DNA of 64,000 bases from CAVYVZ01 sp963772065 (GCA_963772065.1 CAVYVZ010000008.1:444675-508674); one strand, 5' to 3'; shown: positions 38,323 to 48,113, counted from the first letter of the stretch. Program-made: numbers and translations. The notes: generated by a model from the sequence alone, not told the origin.

Positions 38323-39975
38323 TCCACAATGCCACGCGTCACGACCGCAGGGCGACGCAGCCCGAACGACGGGAGAACCTCCTCGCCCGCCTCGCGGAAG
38401 CCGAGGAAACGCTTCAGGCGCTTCGGGAAGGTGAGGTCGACGCGCTCGTCATCCGCGGCGCGGGAGGCGACCAGGTCTACACGCTGCACGGCGCCGAGGA
38501 GCCATACCGCAACCTCGTGGAACAGATGCGCGAGGGCGCCGTCGTCCTCGCGCAGTCCGGCGACATTCTGTACTCCAACGCGCGATTCGCGGCACTCGTC
38601 GGCGAGCCGCTGGAGTCGGTGCTTGGCGGGCACATCGGCCGCTTCATGGCCGAAGCCGACAGAGTCGATTTCACGACGCTCTTGAGCTCCGGCAACGGAA
38701 CCCGGCGGGGCCGATTGGCGTCCTCGGACGGGACGACCGTCGAGGTCTATCTCTCGCTCACGACGACCGTGTCGTCGAAGGGTATCGGCAACCTGAGCCT
38801 GATCGTCACCGACCTGAGCGAGCTGCTCGAAGCCCGGAGCGATCGCGACCGCGCGGTGCGCGACAGCGACACCAAGAACGAGTTCCTGACGATGCTCGCG
38901 CACGAGTTGCGCAATCCGCTCGGCGCGATCCGCAGCGCCGTCGGAGTGCTGGGGCGCGTGGACACACAGGAGAGTCCCGCGGCCCAGGCGCGTGAGGTGA
39001 TCGGGCGGCAGGTCGGACACCTCTCGCACCTCATCGACGATCTGCTCGACGTCGAGCGCGTCGCCTCCGGCAAGATCCGACTGCATCGCCATCCCCTCGA
39101 CATGGCCGAGATGGTGAGGCGGGCCGTCGCCAGCTTCACTGGAAACAGCGGGCTCGATCGACACATCGAAATCAGTGTCGAGCCGGTATGGGTCGATGGA
39201 GACGCCGTCCGCCTCGAGCAGGTCCTCGCCAACATCGTGACCAACGCGGTGAAGTACACGCCCGCCGGCGGACGGATTCGCGTGTCGTTGCGCGGCGACG
39301 AGCAACGACGCGGTGCTCAGCGTCGAAGACACCGGGTTCGGCATCGCGCCCGAGCTGCTTTCCTCCATCTTCGACATGTTCGTACAGGGCGAGCGCACCC
39401 TGGACCGTGCGCAGGGCGGCCTTGGCATCGGCCTGACGCTCGTCCGGCGCCTCGTCGAGCTGCACGGAGGGACCGTCACCGCGTCGAGCCTGGGCGCGGG
39501 GTACGGCAGCACATTCACCGTGCGGCTGCCAATAGTTCGCGAGACGACAGCCACCGCGGGTGTCGCGTGGTCGCTCGATCGTGTGGTGCCAAAACGGGTG
39601 CTTCTCATCGAGGACAGCCGCGACGCACGGGAGATGTTTCGCATGATGCTCGAGCTCGCAGGGCACCATGTATTCGAAGCGGCGGACGGCGTCGACGGGC
39701 TGCGCTTGTTGGAGACCGAGCATCTGGAGGTGGCGATCATCGATATCGGGCTTCCGGGCATCGATGGCTACGAGGTCGCCAGACGCATCCGCGAGCGGCC
39801 GAATGGCCGCGCGATGCTGCTGCTCGCACTCACGGGATATGGCTTTCCGAGCGACTACGAACGATCGGCCGCGGCGGGATTCGATTATCACCTCGTGAAA
39901 CCCGTCGACCCGTACGAGCTCGCACGACTGCTCAGCGGGAAGCGGGCGGCGACGGGCGTGGAAGCACAGGCCTGA
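38319..39975 (+). CDS. PAS-domain hybrid histidine kinase of the Kai module (one frameshift)
   Basis: About 552 residues after a frame change near 39298. Start GTG at 38319 overlaps the second kaiB stop (GTGA). Order: short coiled coil (about 12-40, LLARLAEAEETLQALREGE), PAS-like domain (60-175), HisKA with His in FLTMLAHELRNPLGAIRSA, HATPase (NIVTNAVKYTPAGG, DTGFGIAPE, GLGIGLTLVRRLVELHGG) and a receiver (VLLIEDSRDA, IIDIGLPGIDG, HLVKPVDP). The coiled-coil and PAS start resembles kinases found with kaiBC outside cyanobacteria, so this is the probable clock output kinase. Confidence 0.88.
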
Positions 39976-40028
39976 ATCCGGCGTCTTTTTAGTTTGTGGC
40001 CGCCCGCGCCATTCCGTAAGATTCGCGT

Positions 40029-41285
40029 ATGAGCACTCTAGGAATCGATCGGCGCGACTTCTTGGCGGCCGGTGTCGGCCTCGCTGCGGCCGCGCTGCCC
40101 GCTCACGGACGCGTGCTCGGCGCAAACGATCGCATCGGCCTCGGGCTGATTGGCTGCGGCGTACGCGGCACTTATCTGTTTCAGGAGGCGCTTGCCGCCG
40201 CGCCGGGCCGCCTGCAGGTGGTCGCCGCGTGTGACGTGTGGGCGCCCGCGCGGGAAAAATTCGCGGCGCTCGTCGGCGAGAAGCTGCCGGGACAACACCC
40301 ACGGCTGGTCCCGCGGTATCAGGACCTCCTGACCACGCCGGGGCTCGACGCGGTCATCATCGCAACGCCCGATCACGCGCACTGCCACGTGCTCATCGAC
40401 GCGGTCAGAGCGGGAAAAGACGCGTTCGTCGAGAAGCCGCTGTCGGTGAGGCTCGAGGACGCGGTGGCCGCCCTCGACGTCGTCAAAGCGAGCACACAGC
40501 TCGTGCAGGTTGGCACCCAGCGCAGGAGCAGCCCGCGCTTCATGGCCGCGCGCGAGTACGTGCGGTCGGGCGCCCTCGGAACAATCTGCAAGATTGAAAC
40601 GGCGTGGAACCGCAACGTGGCCAGCTGGGCGCGGCCGTTCGACACGATCACGCCGGAGAACTTCGACTGGGATCAGTACCAGATGTATCTGCCCCGACGC
40701 GCGTTCGATCCGATGCGCGCCCGCCGCTGGCAGTGCTTCTACGACTACACGACCGGCCTCGTCGGCCTGCTCGGCAGCCACATGATCGACGTCGCGATCT
40801 GGTTCATGGACGATCCGTTCCCGACCTCCGCGGTGGCGCTCGGGCGCACGCTGTCCTGGAAGGACGGACGGGAGATCAGCGACACGGCGGAGTACATGTT
40901 CGAGTTTCCCAAGGGGTGGCTGCTGACGTTCTCCTCGCGCCTCGGCTCGGGACCGGAATCCGACTTCGAGGTGTTCTACGGTCAGGAGCGCACGCTCGAT
41001 TCGCGCGACTGGATCAGCCGGCCTGCCGCCAACGCGCGCCCTGCCAACGCGCGCGACATTGCGCTGCCCGATCCGGCGCGCGAGACGAACGGATCGCTCA
41101 CGCAAGGCGGCGCGAGCGAGCACGTCGCCAATTGGATCGAGTGCCTGACGACGCGCCGGCAGCCGAACGGTCCAATCGACGTCGGCTACGCGCATGCCGT
41201 GGCCTGCTGCCTCGCCCGCGAAGCGGAGCGCACCGGCAGACGCATGCGCTACGATGCGGCCGGCCGCCGGATCGTGACCGCCTGA
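40029..41285 (+). CDS. Gfo/Idh/MocA-family oxidoreductase with Tat signal
   Basis: 418 residues. A twin-arginine signal (DRRDFLAAGVGLAAAALPAH) sends the folded protein to the periplasm. Rossmann motif LGLIGCGVRGTYLF and the family signature EKPLSVRLEDA identify an NAD(P)-dependent sugar or inositol dehydrogenase-like enzyme. Tat-exported members are common in Acidobacteriota and Planctomycetota. No cofactor-regenerating partner is adjacent. Confidence 0.9.
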   Translation: MSTLGIDRRDFLAAGVGLAAAALPAHGRVLGANDRIGLGLIGCGVRGTYLFQEALAAAPGRLQVVAACDVWAPAREKFAALVGEKLPGQHPRLVPRYQDLLTTPGLDAVIIATPDHAHCHVLIDAVRAGKDAFVEKPLSVRLEDAVAALDVVKASTQLVQVGTQRRSSPRFMAAREYVRSGALGTICKIETAWNRNVASWARPFDTITPENFDWDQYQMYLPRRAFDPMRARRWQCFYDYTTGLVGLLGSHMIDVAIWFMDDPFPTSAVALGRTLSWKDGREISDTAEYMFEFPKGWLLTFSSRLGSGPESDFEVFYGQERTLDSRDWISRPAANARPANARDIALPDPARETNGSLTQGGASEHVANWIECLTTRRQPNGPIDVGYAHAVACCLAREAERTGRRMRYDAAGRRIVTA

Positions 41286-41350
41286 GCCACCTCGGCCGCT
41301 GCACCAACGAGGATCTCGGGTTACTCTAGATCCGCGAAGCTGGAGGACCT

Positions 41351-41839
41351 ATGAAGCGCTGCGGATTGTTGGTGCTCGCCACGTGTCTCGTTGCGATCGG
41401 CTGCGGCGATGATGACGCCGCGACGTCGCCCTCCAGTATTCCGATCGTATTCACGGCGTACTTGAGCCCGGCGAACGAAGTGCCGCCCATCGCCAACGCC
41501 GAGTCCGGCGGAACTGGCGTGGTCCAGATCACGATCGACCAGACGACCCGGACGCCAAGGTTCTACTACCAGCTCACCGGCTTCCCCTCCGGGACGTCGG
41601 CGATCGCCGCGCACATCCATAGCGCCGGTCCCGGCGTCAACGGCCCCATCGTCGTGAACACCGGCATGCCGACGACGCCGTTGACGAACCGAATTACCGA
41701 GATCACGACGCAGGGGCAGCCGATCGATCCGGCCCTCCTTCAGGCGATCGTCAACAACCCGGCGGCTTACTACTTCAACGTGCACTCGCCGCTGAACCCC
41801 GGCGGTTTCACGCGCGGACAACTGGTCAGAACTCAATAG
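41351..41839 (+). CDS. CHRD-domain lipoprotein
   Basis: 162 residues. A lipobox-like end to the signal (LVLATCLVAIGC) suggests lipidation at the Cys. The CHRD domain spans about 35-160: FTAYLSPANEVPPIANAESG, IAAHIHSAGPGVNGPIVVN and YYFNVHSPLNPGGFTRGQL. CHRD domains occur in exported bacterial proteins and in chordin; their role in bacteria is poorly known. Confidence 0.88.
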   Translation: MKRCGLLVLATCLVAIGCGDDDAATSPSSIPIVFTAYLSPANEVPPIANAESGGTGVVQITIDQTTRTPRFYYQLTGFPSGTSAIAAHIHSAGPGVNGPIVVNTGMPTTPLTNRITEITTQGQPIDPALLQAIVNNPAAYYFNVHSPLNPGGFTRGQLVRTQ

Positions 41840-41842
41840 GCT

Positions 41843-41965
41843 GTAGTCGGTAGGGGTAGGCGGTAGGCGAGGCGGTAGGCGGTAGGCGGTAGGGGTAGGC
41901 GGTAGGCCTATGGCCTGGGCCTATCACCTACTGCCGACCACCGCCTACGCCCACGGCCTACCGCC
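41843..41965. repeat. GTAGGCG tandem repeat with inverted copy
   Basis: The spacer 41840-42037 holds about nine copies of a GGTAGGCG-like unit on the plus strand (41843-41908), then a short loop, then complementary CGCCTAC/GCCTACC units (41919-41965). The two halves can pair as a long imperfect hairpin, and the G-rich strand could form a two-tier quadruplex. Between the CHRD gene and a sigma-factor gene. No coding potential seen. Confidence 0.75.
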
Positions 41966-42037
41966 GAGGGCTTTCACACCCAACGGTCCCCGGCCCCGGC
42001 GCGTCCAAACTCCGATTCCGAGGGTCACGGAGACCGT

Positions 42038-42541
42038 TTGCAACCCGATTTACCCGCCTTCGAGGCCCTCTTCACGTCGCATGGCGCACGGATGAAGAGT
42101 CTCGCATTCAACATGCTCGGAAACGCGGCGGACGCCGAAGACGCCGTCCAGGAGGCCTTCCTGCGGGCCTACCGCGCCCGGCGTGAGTTTCGCGCGGGGG
42201 CGGCGCTTAATACCTGGGTCACCCGGATTCTGATCAACACGTGCTACGACGTCGGACGCCGGCGCGCCACACGGCGCGGCGACACGTCGATGGATGGGGA
42301 TATGCCGCTCGAGGTGGCGATACCGGCCTCCGATCATCCGCTGCGGCTGACGCTCGAGAGGGCGATCGAGCAGCTCTCGCCGATCTACCGCGACGTCTTT
42401 CTGCTGTGCGAGGTGGAGGGGTTCACGCATCGCGAGGTGGCGGCGGTGCTGGCCATCCCGGAGGGGACGTCCAAGGCGCGACTCTTCGAGGCACGGCGGC
42501 AGCTGCGCACCACGATTCGCGGCCCGGAGGTCGCGTCATGA
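42038..42541 (+). CDS. ECF-family RNA polymerase sigma factor
   Basis: 167 residues from a TTG with GGAGA upstream; the first ATG would remove part of region 2. Region 2: MKSLAFNMLGNAADAEDAVQ and FLRAYRARREFR. Region 4: LSPIYRDVFLLCEVEGFTHR and VAAVLAIPEGTSKARLFEAR. First gene of a three-gene unit with a probable anti-sigma membrane protein (ATGA overlap) and a DUF4097 protein, a common acidobacterial arrangement for envelope stress. Confidence 0.88.
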   Translation: MQPDLPAFEALFTSHGARMKSLAFNMLGNAADAEDAVQEAFLRAYRARREFRAGAALNTWVTRILINTCYDVGRRRATRRGDTSMDGDMPLEVAIPASDHPLRLTLERAIEQLSPIYRDVFLLCEVEGFTHREVAAVLAIPEGTSKARLFEARRQLRTTIRGPEVAS

Positions 42542-43089
42542 TGTCCGACGAAGAGCTCTCCGCTGCCGCCCGAAGCCTTCACCGTGAGTGGGAAAGTCCG
42601 GATCTCTGGCCGGCCATCGCGGCGGAAATGGCCGCGATCGATCGGGCCGAGCGAAACGCGAGCGTGACGCGCCGGCTCTGGCAGGTTGCAGCCGCCGCGG
42701 CCGTCGTCATGCTCGCGGTCAGCGCGTCGGTGTGGATGGTGCGTCACGGCTCAGGCACCAGTCGAACGGTGCCGCAGACCGCGATCGCAGGTGAACGCCT
42801 CCTCAGCGACGAGGCGCTCCTGGAGGTTGAGCGCGCCGAGGCCCAGTACATCGCCACCATCGAGGCGCTCGCGAGGAAGACGGCGGCCGCAACCAACGCA
42901 TCGGCGTCGCCCGTGCTCGCCAATCTGCGCGAGCGGCTCCTCGTGATCGACGCGGCCATCGCCGACTGCCGCGCGGAAATCGAACGCAACCGGTTCAACG
43001 CCCATCTGCGCCGACAGCTGCTGTCCATCTACCAGGAGAAGCGGCGCACACTCGAACAGATCCTGGAACAGGAGCACCATGTGTCCTAA
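42538..43089 (+). CDS. Single-pass membrane protein, probable anti-sigma partner
   Basis: 183 residues. The N-terminal 40 residues are acidic (DEELSAAARSLHREWESPDLW), followed by a membrane helix (LWQVAAAAAVVMLAVSASVWMV) and a long charged periplasmic helix pair (LLEVERAEAQYIATIEALAR and LRRQLLSIYQEKRRTLEQIL), probably a coiled coil. No zinc-binding HxxxCxxC is visible, so it is not a classical ZAS domain. Position after the sigma gene with an ATGA overlap supports an anti-sigma role. Confidence 0.7.
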   Translation: MMSDEELSAAARSLHREWESPDLWPAIAAEMAAIDRAERNASVTRRLWQVAAAAAVVMLAVSASVWMVRHGSGTSRTVPQTAIAGERLLSDEALLEVERAEAQYIATIEALARKTAAATNASASPVLANLRERLLVIDAAIADCRAEIERNRFNAHLRRQLLSIYQEKRRTLEQILEQEHHVS

Positions 43090-44591
43090 CCATCGGGTCG
43101 CGCACAGCGGCCCCCGTGTCCTCGCGCTCGCGTTGACGGTCCTCGCATCCGGCGGCGCCGCCCGCGCCGTCGAACAGCGCCAGGAATCGACGCGATCGTT
43201 CGATCGCACGATCGCCGTCACTTCCGGCCAGACGCTGAGCCTGGAGAACAGACACGGAGACGTCCGCATCACGACGCATGCGAGGCCGGAGCTGCGGCTG
43301 CGGGCGAACATCCGCGTGTCGGCGCCGTCACAGAGCGACGCCGCCGAGTTCGTCGACCGCATCGACATCGAGGTGGCCGAAACCCCGTCGGCCATCATCG
43401 TGCGCACCCGCTACCCCGAGCAGCAGCGACGTACCCGACGCAACCTCTCCTTCTCTGTCGACTACGACGTCCTGATGCCCGAACGCATGCTGCTCCACGC
43501 GCGCAACAGCTTCGGGAACACGTCCGTGGTGGGCCTCAAGTCGGATTCCACCGTCGTCAACGCTCACGGGACGCTGACCGCGTCAGACGGCGGCGGGCGG
43601 CAGTCTCTCGAGAATTCGTTTGGCGCCGTCGATGTGACACGGATGGCCGGCGACGTCACCATCACCGGCGCCAACGGCAACGTTTCGGCCACGACGATCG
43701 CGGGGGCCCTGAACGTCACGAACCGGTTCGGACGCGTGATCGTCGGAGCAGGTACAAGGAACGGCGCTGGTGGCGAACGCGAACGGTCAGGTTGACATCA
43801 CCGATGCCGGCTCGGCCACCGTGACCAATTCGTTCGGCGGCGTGACCGTCAAGGACGTGCGCGGCGCCCTGACGGTGACCAACTCGAACGGCAGCGTCAC
43901 GGCCGCCGGCGTCAAAGGCGGCGCGAAGGTGACCAGCAGCTTCGCGACGATCGACGTGAGGGACGTCGGCGCCGACATCACGGTCGAGAATGCGAACGGC
44001 GCCGTGAAGCTCGCCACCGTGCGCGGCGCGGCCACCGTGAGGACCAGCTTTGCCGGCATGGAAGTGATCGGCGTCACAGGTACGTTGAATGCGACGAACT
44101 CGAACGGGAACGTCCTGCTCCGCGACGTCGGCGGCGCGGCGGACATTCGCGGCAGCTTCGGCCGGATCGACGCCGAAGACATGAAGGCCGGCATCCGCGT
44201 GACGACCGGCAACGGCGGCGTCCGCATCAGCAACGCGCGCGGCCCCGTGATGGTCACGACCACGTTCGGCCCGGTGGAGCTGCGGAACGTCGACGGCAAG
44301 GTCGACGTGCGAAATCAGAATGGCGCGATCGACGCCGCTCCGAACACCAAGCCTCGGCCGTGTCATGACATCACGCTGGAGACGACGTTCTCCCACATTC
44401 AGCTCCAGTTGCCCGACGCGGGCTATGCCGTGACGGCCCAGACGTCGTTCGGCAAGATACACAGTGACGTTCCCATCACCGCAAGCGGGACGATCGGCGA
44501 GGGGCGCCTCTCGGGAACGATTGGCGGCGGCGGCTGCGCGCTGCGGCTCACCAACACGAACGGCGACATCCGGATCCTGAAACTGCCCTAG
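43079..44591 (+). CDS. DUF4097-type exported beta-repeat protein (one frameshift)
   Basis: About 504 residues after a frame change near 43755. A signal peptide (VLALALTVLASGGAARAV) is followed by a DUF4097-like beta-helix: repeats of about 22 residues in which turns alternate between an SFG type (TNSFGGVTVKDVRG, RTSFAGMEVIGVTG, RGSFGRIDAEDM) and an NG type (TNSNGSVTAAGVKG, ENANGAVKLATVRG, TNSNGNVLLRDVGG). Overlaps the 3' end of the probable anti-sigma gene by 11 bases. Probably periplasmic or surface-located; role unknown. Confidence 0.8.
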
Positions 44592-44768
44592 CCAGGGGTC
44601 AGGGGTCAGGGGCGAGGGGCGAGGGCTGTCTCAGGAACCAGGATCCTATGCTTCACAACCATGCCGATTGACGCTTCCCCGCGACAATGCCCACCAGCCC
44701 GTTAGGATTGCCCAGCCCCCCCTCTAGAGCTATAGCCTGAGACAGCCCTCGCCCCTGACCCCTGGCCC
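44591..44768. repeat. Long inverted repeat with G-quadruplex-forming arm
   Basis: Left arm (44591-44635) contains GGGG runs separated by TCA or CGA loops, five runs in about 30 bases, and ends in GAGGGCTGTCTCAGG. Right arm (44736-44768) is its reverse complement, beginning CCTGAGACAGCCCTC. The left arm differs by an extra GGGGTCA and GGGGCGA unit. About 100 bases of unrelated sequence lie between the arms. It sits between two convergent genes, so it may also terminate transcription. Confidence 0.8.
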
Positions 44769-44775
44769 TTGGCCC

Positions 44776-46059
44776 CTAGTTAGCGGCCAGAATGGCCGCT
44801 GCGATGTAATCGGCGAGGAGCCGGTTTCCGCGCACTGTGTAGTGGCAGCAGTCGTCGACGTAGACTTGCGATGGCTCGCGATCGAAGAGGCGTGTCGCGT
44901 CGATGAACCGCACGCGATTCTTTTGCCACACGCCGGATGCGGCGTTCTCCAGGAGCACCGGGTACCCCTTCTCGACGCCGTCCTTGAAGGGTGACTGATC
45001 GTTCAGCGCCACCCGCGCCTCGTCGGCGCCGAACCGCCGCTGTGTGTAGTACTGGTTCGGCTGCAGCACGTGGAAGTACGGCACCGACCGTGCCGACAGC
45101 AGATCGTTCATCATCGTCGACGCGCTGACCCACGTCCGCGCGATGTCGCCGAAGAGCTCCGGGTCCGAACGCTCCTTCGTTTTCGGCGTGACGTACAGGA
45201 CCGAGCTCTCGGATGGATTCGACGGCAGCCCCGCGAAGACGTAGAGCTCGGCCACGTGCCGGTTCGAGAGGATCCGGAAGTACAGTTCGAGGACCAGGTT
45301 CACCGACGCGATCCTGTTCCGGTTGATCCGATCGGCGAGCGCGTTCAGCTGACGCTTGTAGCGGCTGATCCGTGCGAGCGACTCGAGCTTGTCGGGCGTC
45401 AGCGTCGACTGGTTCACCAGATTGATCAGCGGATCGATGTGCATCACGCTCGGCATCGAGACGTCGAGCCCGTGTCGATCGTTCAGACGTCCCAGCGCCA
45501 CCTCGTTGAAGCCGTCGATGTTGAGGACGAGGTCGAACTCCTGCCCGATGGACAGAAAGTAGGCGAGGACGAGCACCTGCTGCGGCTGCTTGTAGCCTTC
45601 GTGGCTGAAGCAGAGAGGGGTGACCTCGCGACCCTTGAAGGCATCCTGCTGCTTCAGGTCCGCGACCAGGCGGTCCATGCCAAGCTGGCAGAACCACACG
45701 CCGACCGAACCGCCGAAGACCCCGATGATGAACTCGTTGTCGCGCTTCTTCTGGTAGGGGTAGGAGTGTGGCGATACAAATCCGAAATTGTTCGTGACCG
45801 AGCGCGACGAAGACTGGTGCTCCAGCGCCGCAGGCATGCTGAATGGATGACCGGGTCGATGCGTCTGGCCGAAGTAAGGATGCAGCGCATCCGGCGTCAG
45901 CCTCTGGTTCTGCGTTTCAGGAATCTGCGCGTACGGCTTCTGGTGAATGTAAAAGAGGCCGCCGTTCTGAACGTAATAGACGGCAAGCGAGACGACTTCA
46001 GCGAGAACGATCAGGACGGCGACGTTGATCGCAATCGTCGCGATGCTCCGTTTTGACAC
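44776..46059 (-). CDS. Membrane-anchored SGNH-hydrolase-like protein
   Basis: 427 residues. A single N-terminal membrane helix (IAINVAVLIVLAEVVSLAVYYV) is followed by a periplasmic domain with weak SGNH features: a Gly-Gly-Ser nucleophile elbow in IIGVFGGSVGVW, NIDGFNEVALG as block III, and DDCCHYTVRGNRLLADYI as the C-terminal Asp-x-x-His. This suggests an esterase or acyltransferase acting on envelope glycans. Divergent from the tandem exported pair at 46249. Confidence 0.65.
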   Translation of the reverse strand: MSKRSIATIAINVAVLIVLAEVVSLAVYYVQNGGLFYIHQKPYAQIPETQNQRLTPDALHPYFGQTHRPGHPFSMPAALEHQSSSRSVTNNFGFVSPHSYPYQKKRDNEFIIGVFGGSVGVWFCQLGMDRLVADLKQQDAFKGREVTPLCFSHEGYKQPQQVLVLAYFLSIGQEFDLVLNIDGFNEVALGRLNDRHGLDVSMPSVMHIDPLINLVNQSTLTPDKLESLARISRYKRQLNALADRINRNRIASVNLVLELYFRILSNRHVAELYVFAGLPSNPSESSVLYVTPKTKERSDPELFGDIARTWVSASTMMNDLLSARSVPYFHVLQPNQYYTQRRFGADEARVALNDQSPFKDGVEKGYPVLLENAASGVWQKNRVRFIDATRLFDREPSQVYVDDCCHYTVRGNRLLADYIAAAILAAN

Positions 46060-46248
46060 GCGGGGAATTATCCTGCAATCCGCGTTTTCGGACGGGACTC
46101 CACGCCGCTGGATTCCGGTCTCACTCCATCCCCTGATCTCTCTTGCGATTCCGCGTGTCTAACGCTGCAACGTCGGGTGAGCGATTTGCAGATACGCGCA
46201 GAGCCGGCGTTCTGAGTCCCACGCACGTCTGAACGTGAGGAGGACGCT

Positions 46249-48111
46249 ATGAGTCGAGCACGCCTGGTTCTGGCGGCGATGGTGGTGTGTGCATGTGGCG
46301 GCGCGGCCACGGCACAGACGGTTACGGCGCCCGAAGGTTGGGTTGTTCTTCCCGTCGACGAGTATCGTGCGCTGCGCGAAAAGGCACTGCCGCCCGACGC
46401 GCCGCCGCCGGGACCGCCAGTGGAGGCCACGCTCACACGCGTCGATTACGAGCTTCGCGTCGAGGGCGATTCCATCGCCGGGCGGGCGCTGTTGACGATC
46501 GACGTTCTGCGAGAGGGCTGGGCCCGCGTTCAGATTCCATCCGGGCTGCTGGTCCGCGATGCGCGGCTCGAGGGCCAACCGCTGCCGCTCGTTGAAGGCC
46601 CTCCCCCGCACGTCCTGCTGTCACGGGCCGGGCGCTCGGTCCTCACGCTCGACATCGTGCTTCGTCTCGACGCCTCCGCGGGAACCGAATCGCTCTCGCT
46701 TCCGCCTTCACTAGCGCCCATCTCGCGCGCCGCATTGGTGCTTCCGCGCGGCGGCGTGGATCTGACGGTAGCGGGCGGCTTCGTCGCCGAGCATACGGAA
46801 GCCGCCAACGAAAACCGCTGGATCGCGTTCGGGCGACCCAATCAGCCGCTCGTGCTGTCCTGGAAGCGCCGGGCCGACGACCGGCGCGCCGAGCAGCCGC
46901 TGCGCGTGCGGGCGCGCGTGACCGAGATGGTGACATTGGGCGAGGACGCAAGCCAGATGATTGCCACCGTGCGCGTCGAGGTGATCCAGGGCCTTACGCG
47001 CGAGATCACCGTCGCGTTGCCGCCGGGACTCATCGTCAATCAGGTGGACGGCGCTACCGTTGCTGACTGGCAGACTGGTACCGGTACGTTGAACGTTCGC
47101 CTGCTGGAGCCGGTGGCGACCGCGGTGTCCTTCGTCGTGCATGCGGAGGCGCGGTCCACGCGCGACGGCGCGATCGGCGTGCCCCTCGTGAGGGTTCCTT
47201 CCGCCGAACGCGAGACCGGCGGGATCGCCGTCGACGTCGTCGGCGCCGGGGAAATCGGGGCGCCCCAGACCCGCGGGTTCGAGCCCGCCGATCCGTCCGA
47301 GCTCGGAGACATCGTGGCCGGGCGTGAGTCTCCGTCGATGGTCGCGTTCCGCCACAAACCGCTTACGGGCACCGACGTTCGGTCACTCACCGTGAACGTC
47401 GTCCGCTACACGCCTCAGCCAGTGCTCATCGCCAACATCGAAGAGGCGCGATACCGCGCGCTTGCATCCGAGGATGGCCGCCTCCTCGTCCAGGCGAGCT
47501 ATGCCATTCGAAACAACCAGCGCAGCTTTCTCAAGGTGACGATGCCTGCTGGTGCCGCCGTGTGGAGCGCAACCGTCGCAGGGCGTCCGATTCGAGCAGG
47601 ACTCGCCGAATCGGACGCGGTGCTCCTGCCGCTGGAGAAAGGCCGGGCCACCGAGGAAGCACCGACCTTTGTCGTCGAGTTGACCTACCTGCAGCGGATC
47701 GACGCGTGGGACGGCCGGGAACGCGCCCGCATCGATCTTCCGGCGGTTGACCTGCCGGTGTCGCGCACGGCACTCAACTTTCACTACTCGCCGCGATACC
47801 GCATCGAACCGCAGCCGGGTGCCTTCAGGCTCGATACCGATCCTGGCCCGTTCGCCGAGGCGTTGCAGGCGCCCGCAGCGCCCGCAGCGAACCTGAAAGG
47901 GCGAGAGAAGTCTGGCGACCGGGCCGCAGCCGGCCTGCAGGCGCTCGTCGATCGATTCCGGAACGAACCGGGCGGGCGGACCGTCGTCGGCTCGCTGCCA
48001 GTGACCATCGCGTTCCCGGCATTCGGACCGTCTATCTTCCTGGCGTCGGAGCTGACGGCAGAGGGACGCGCGCCGTCGGTGGAGCTCGTCATTCGGCGGG
48101 CGAGGAGCTGA
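46249..48111 (+). CDS. Exported protein of unknown function, tandem paralog 1
   Basis: 620 residues. Signal peptide (LVLAAMVVCACGGAATAQ). A short LPVDEYRALREKA helix and Pro-rich linker lead to long beta-rich regions with no recognised family. Shared landmarks with the next gene: ARLEGQPLPLVEGPPPHVLL (compare EASAAGRPLPLIADGNAHAA), a threonine-rich TEMVTLGEDASQM block, and NNQRSFLKVTMPAGAAVWSA (compare RAQPFLKVTLPTGASIVSV). No catalytic motif seen. GAGGA lies 7 bases before the ATG. Likely periplasmic or surface. Confidence 0.85.
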   Translation: MSRARLVLAAMVVCACGGAATAQTVTAPEGWVVLPVDEYRALREKALPPDAPPPGPPVEATLTRVDYELRVEGDSIAGRALLTIDVLREGWARVQIPSGLLVRDARLEGQPLPLVEGPPPHVLLSRAGRSVLTLDIVLRLDASAGTESLSLPPSLAPISRAALVLPRGGVDLTVAGGFVAEHTEAANENRWIAFGRPNQPLVLSWKRRADDRRAEQPLRVRARVTEMVTLGEDASQMIATVRVEVIQGLTREITVALPPGLIVNQVDGATVADWQTGTGTLNVRLLEPVATAVSFVVHAEARSTRDGAIGVPLVRVPSAERETGGIAVDVVGAGEIGAPQTRGFEPADPSELGDIVAGRESPSMVAFRHKPLTGTDVRSLTVNVVRYTPQPVLIANIEEARYRALASEDGRLLVQASYAIRNNQRSFLKVTMPAGAAVWSATVAGRPIRAGLAESDAVLLPLEKGRATEEAPTFVVELTYLQRIDAWDGRERARIDLPAVDLPVSRTALNFHYSPRYRIEPQPGAFRLDTDPGPFAEALQAPAAPAANLKGREKSGDRAAAGLQALVDRFRNEPGGRTVVGSLPVTIAFPAFGPSIFLASELTAEGRAPSVELVIRRARS

Positions 48112-48113
48112 CC

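Noticed and set aside
41843..41965. CRISPR array
   Set aside because: Units are 7-8 bases without spacers and there are no cas genes.
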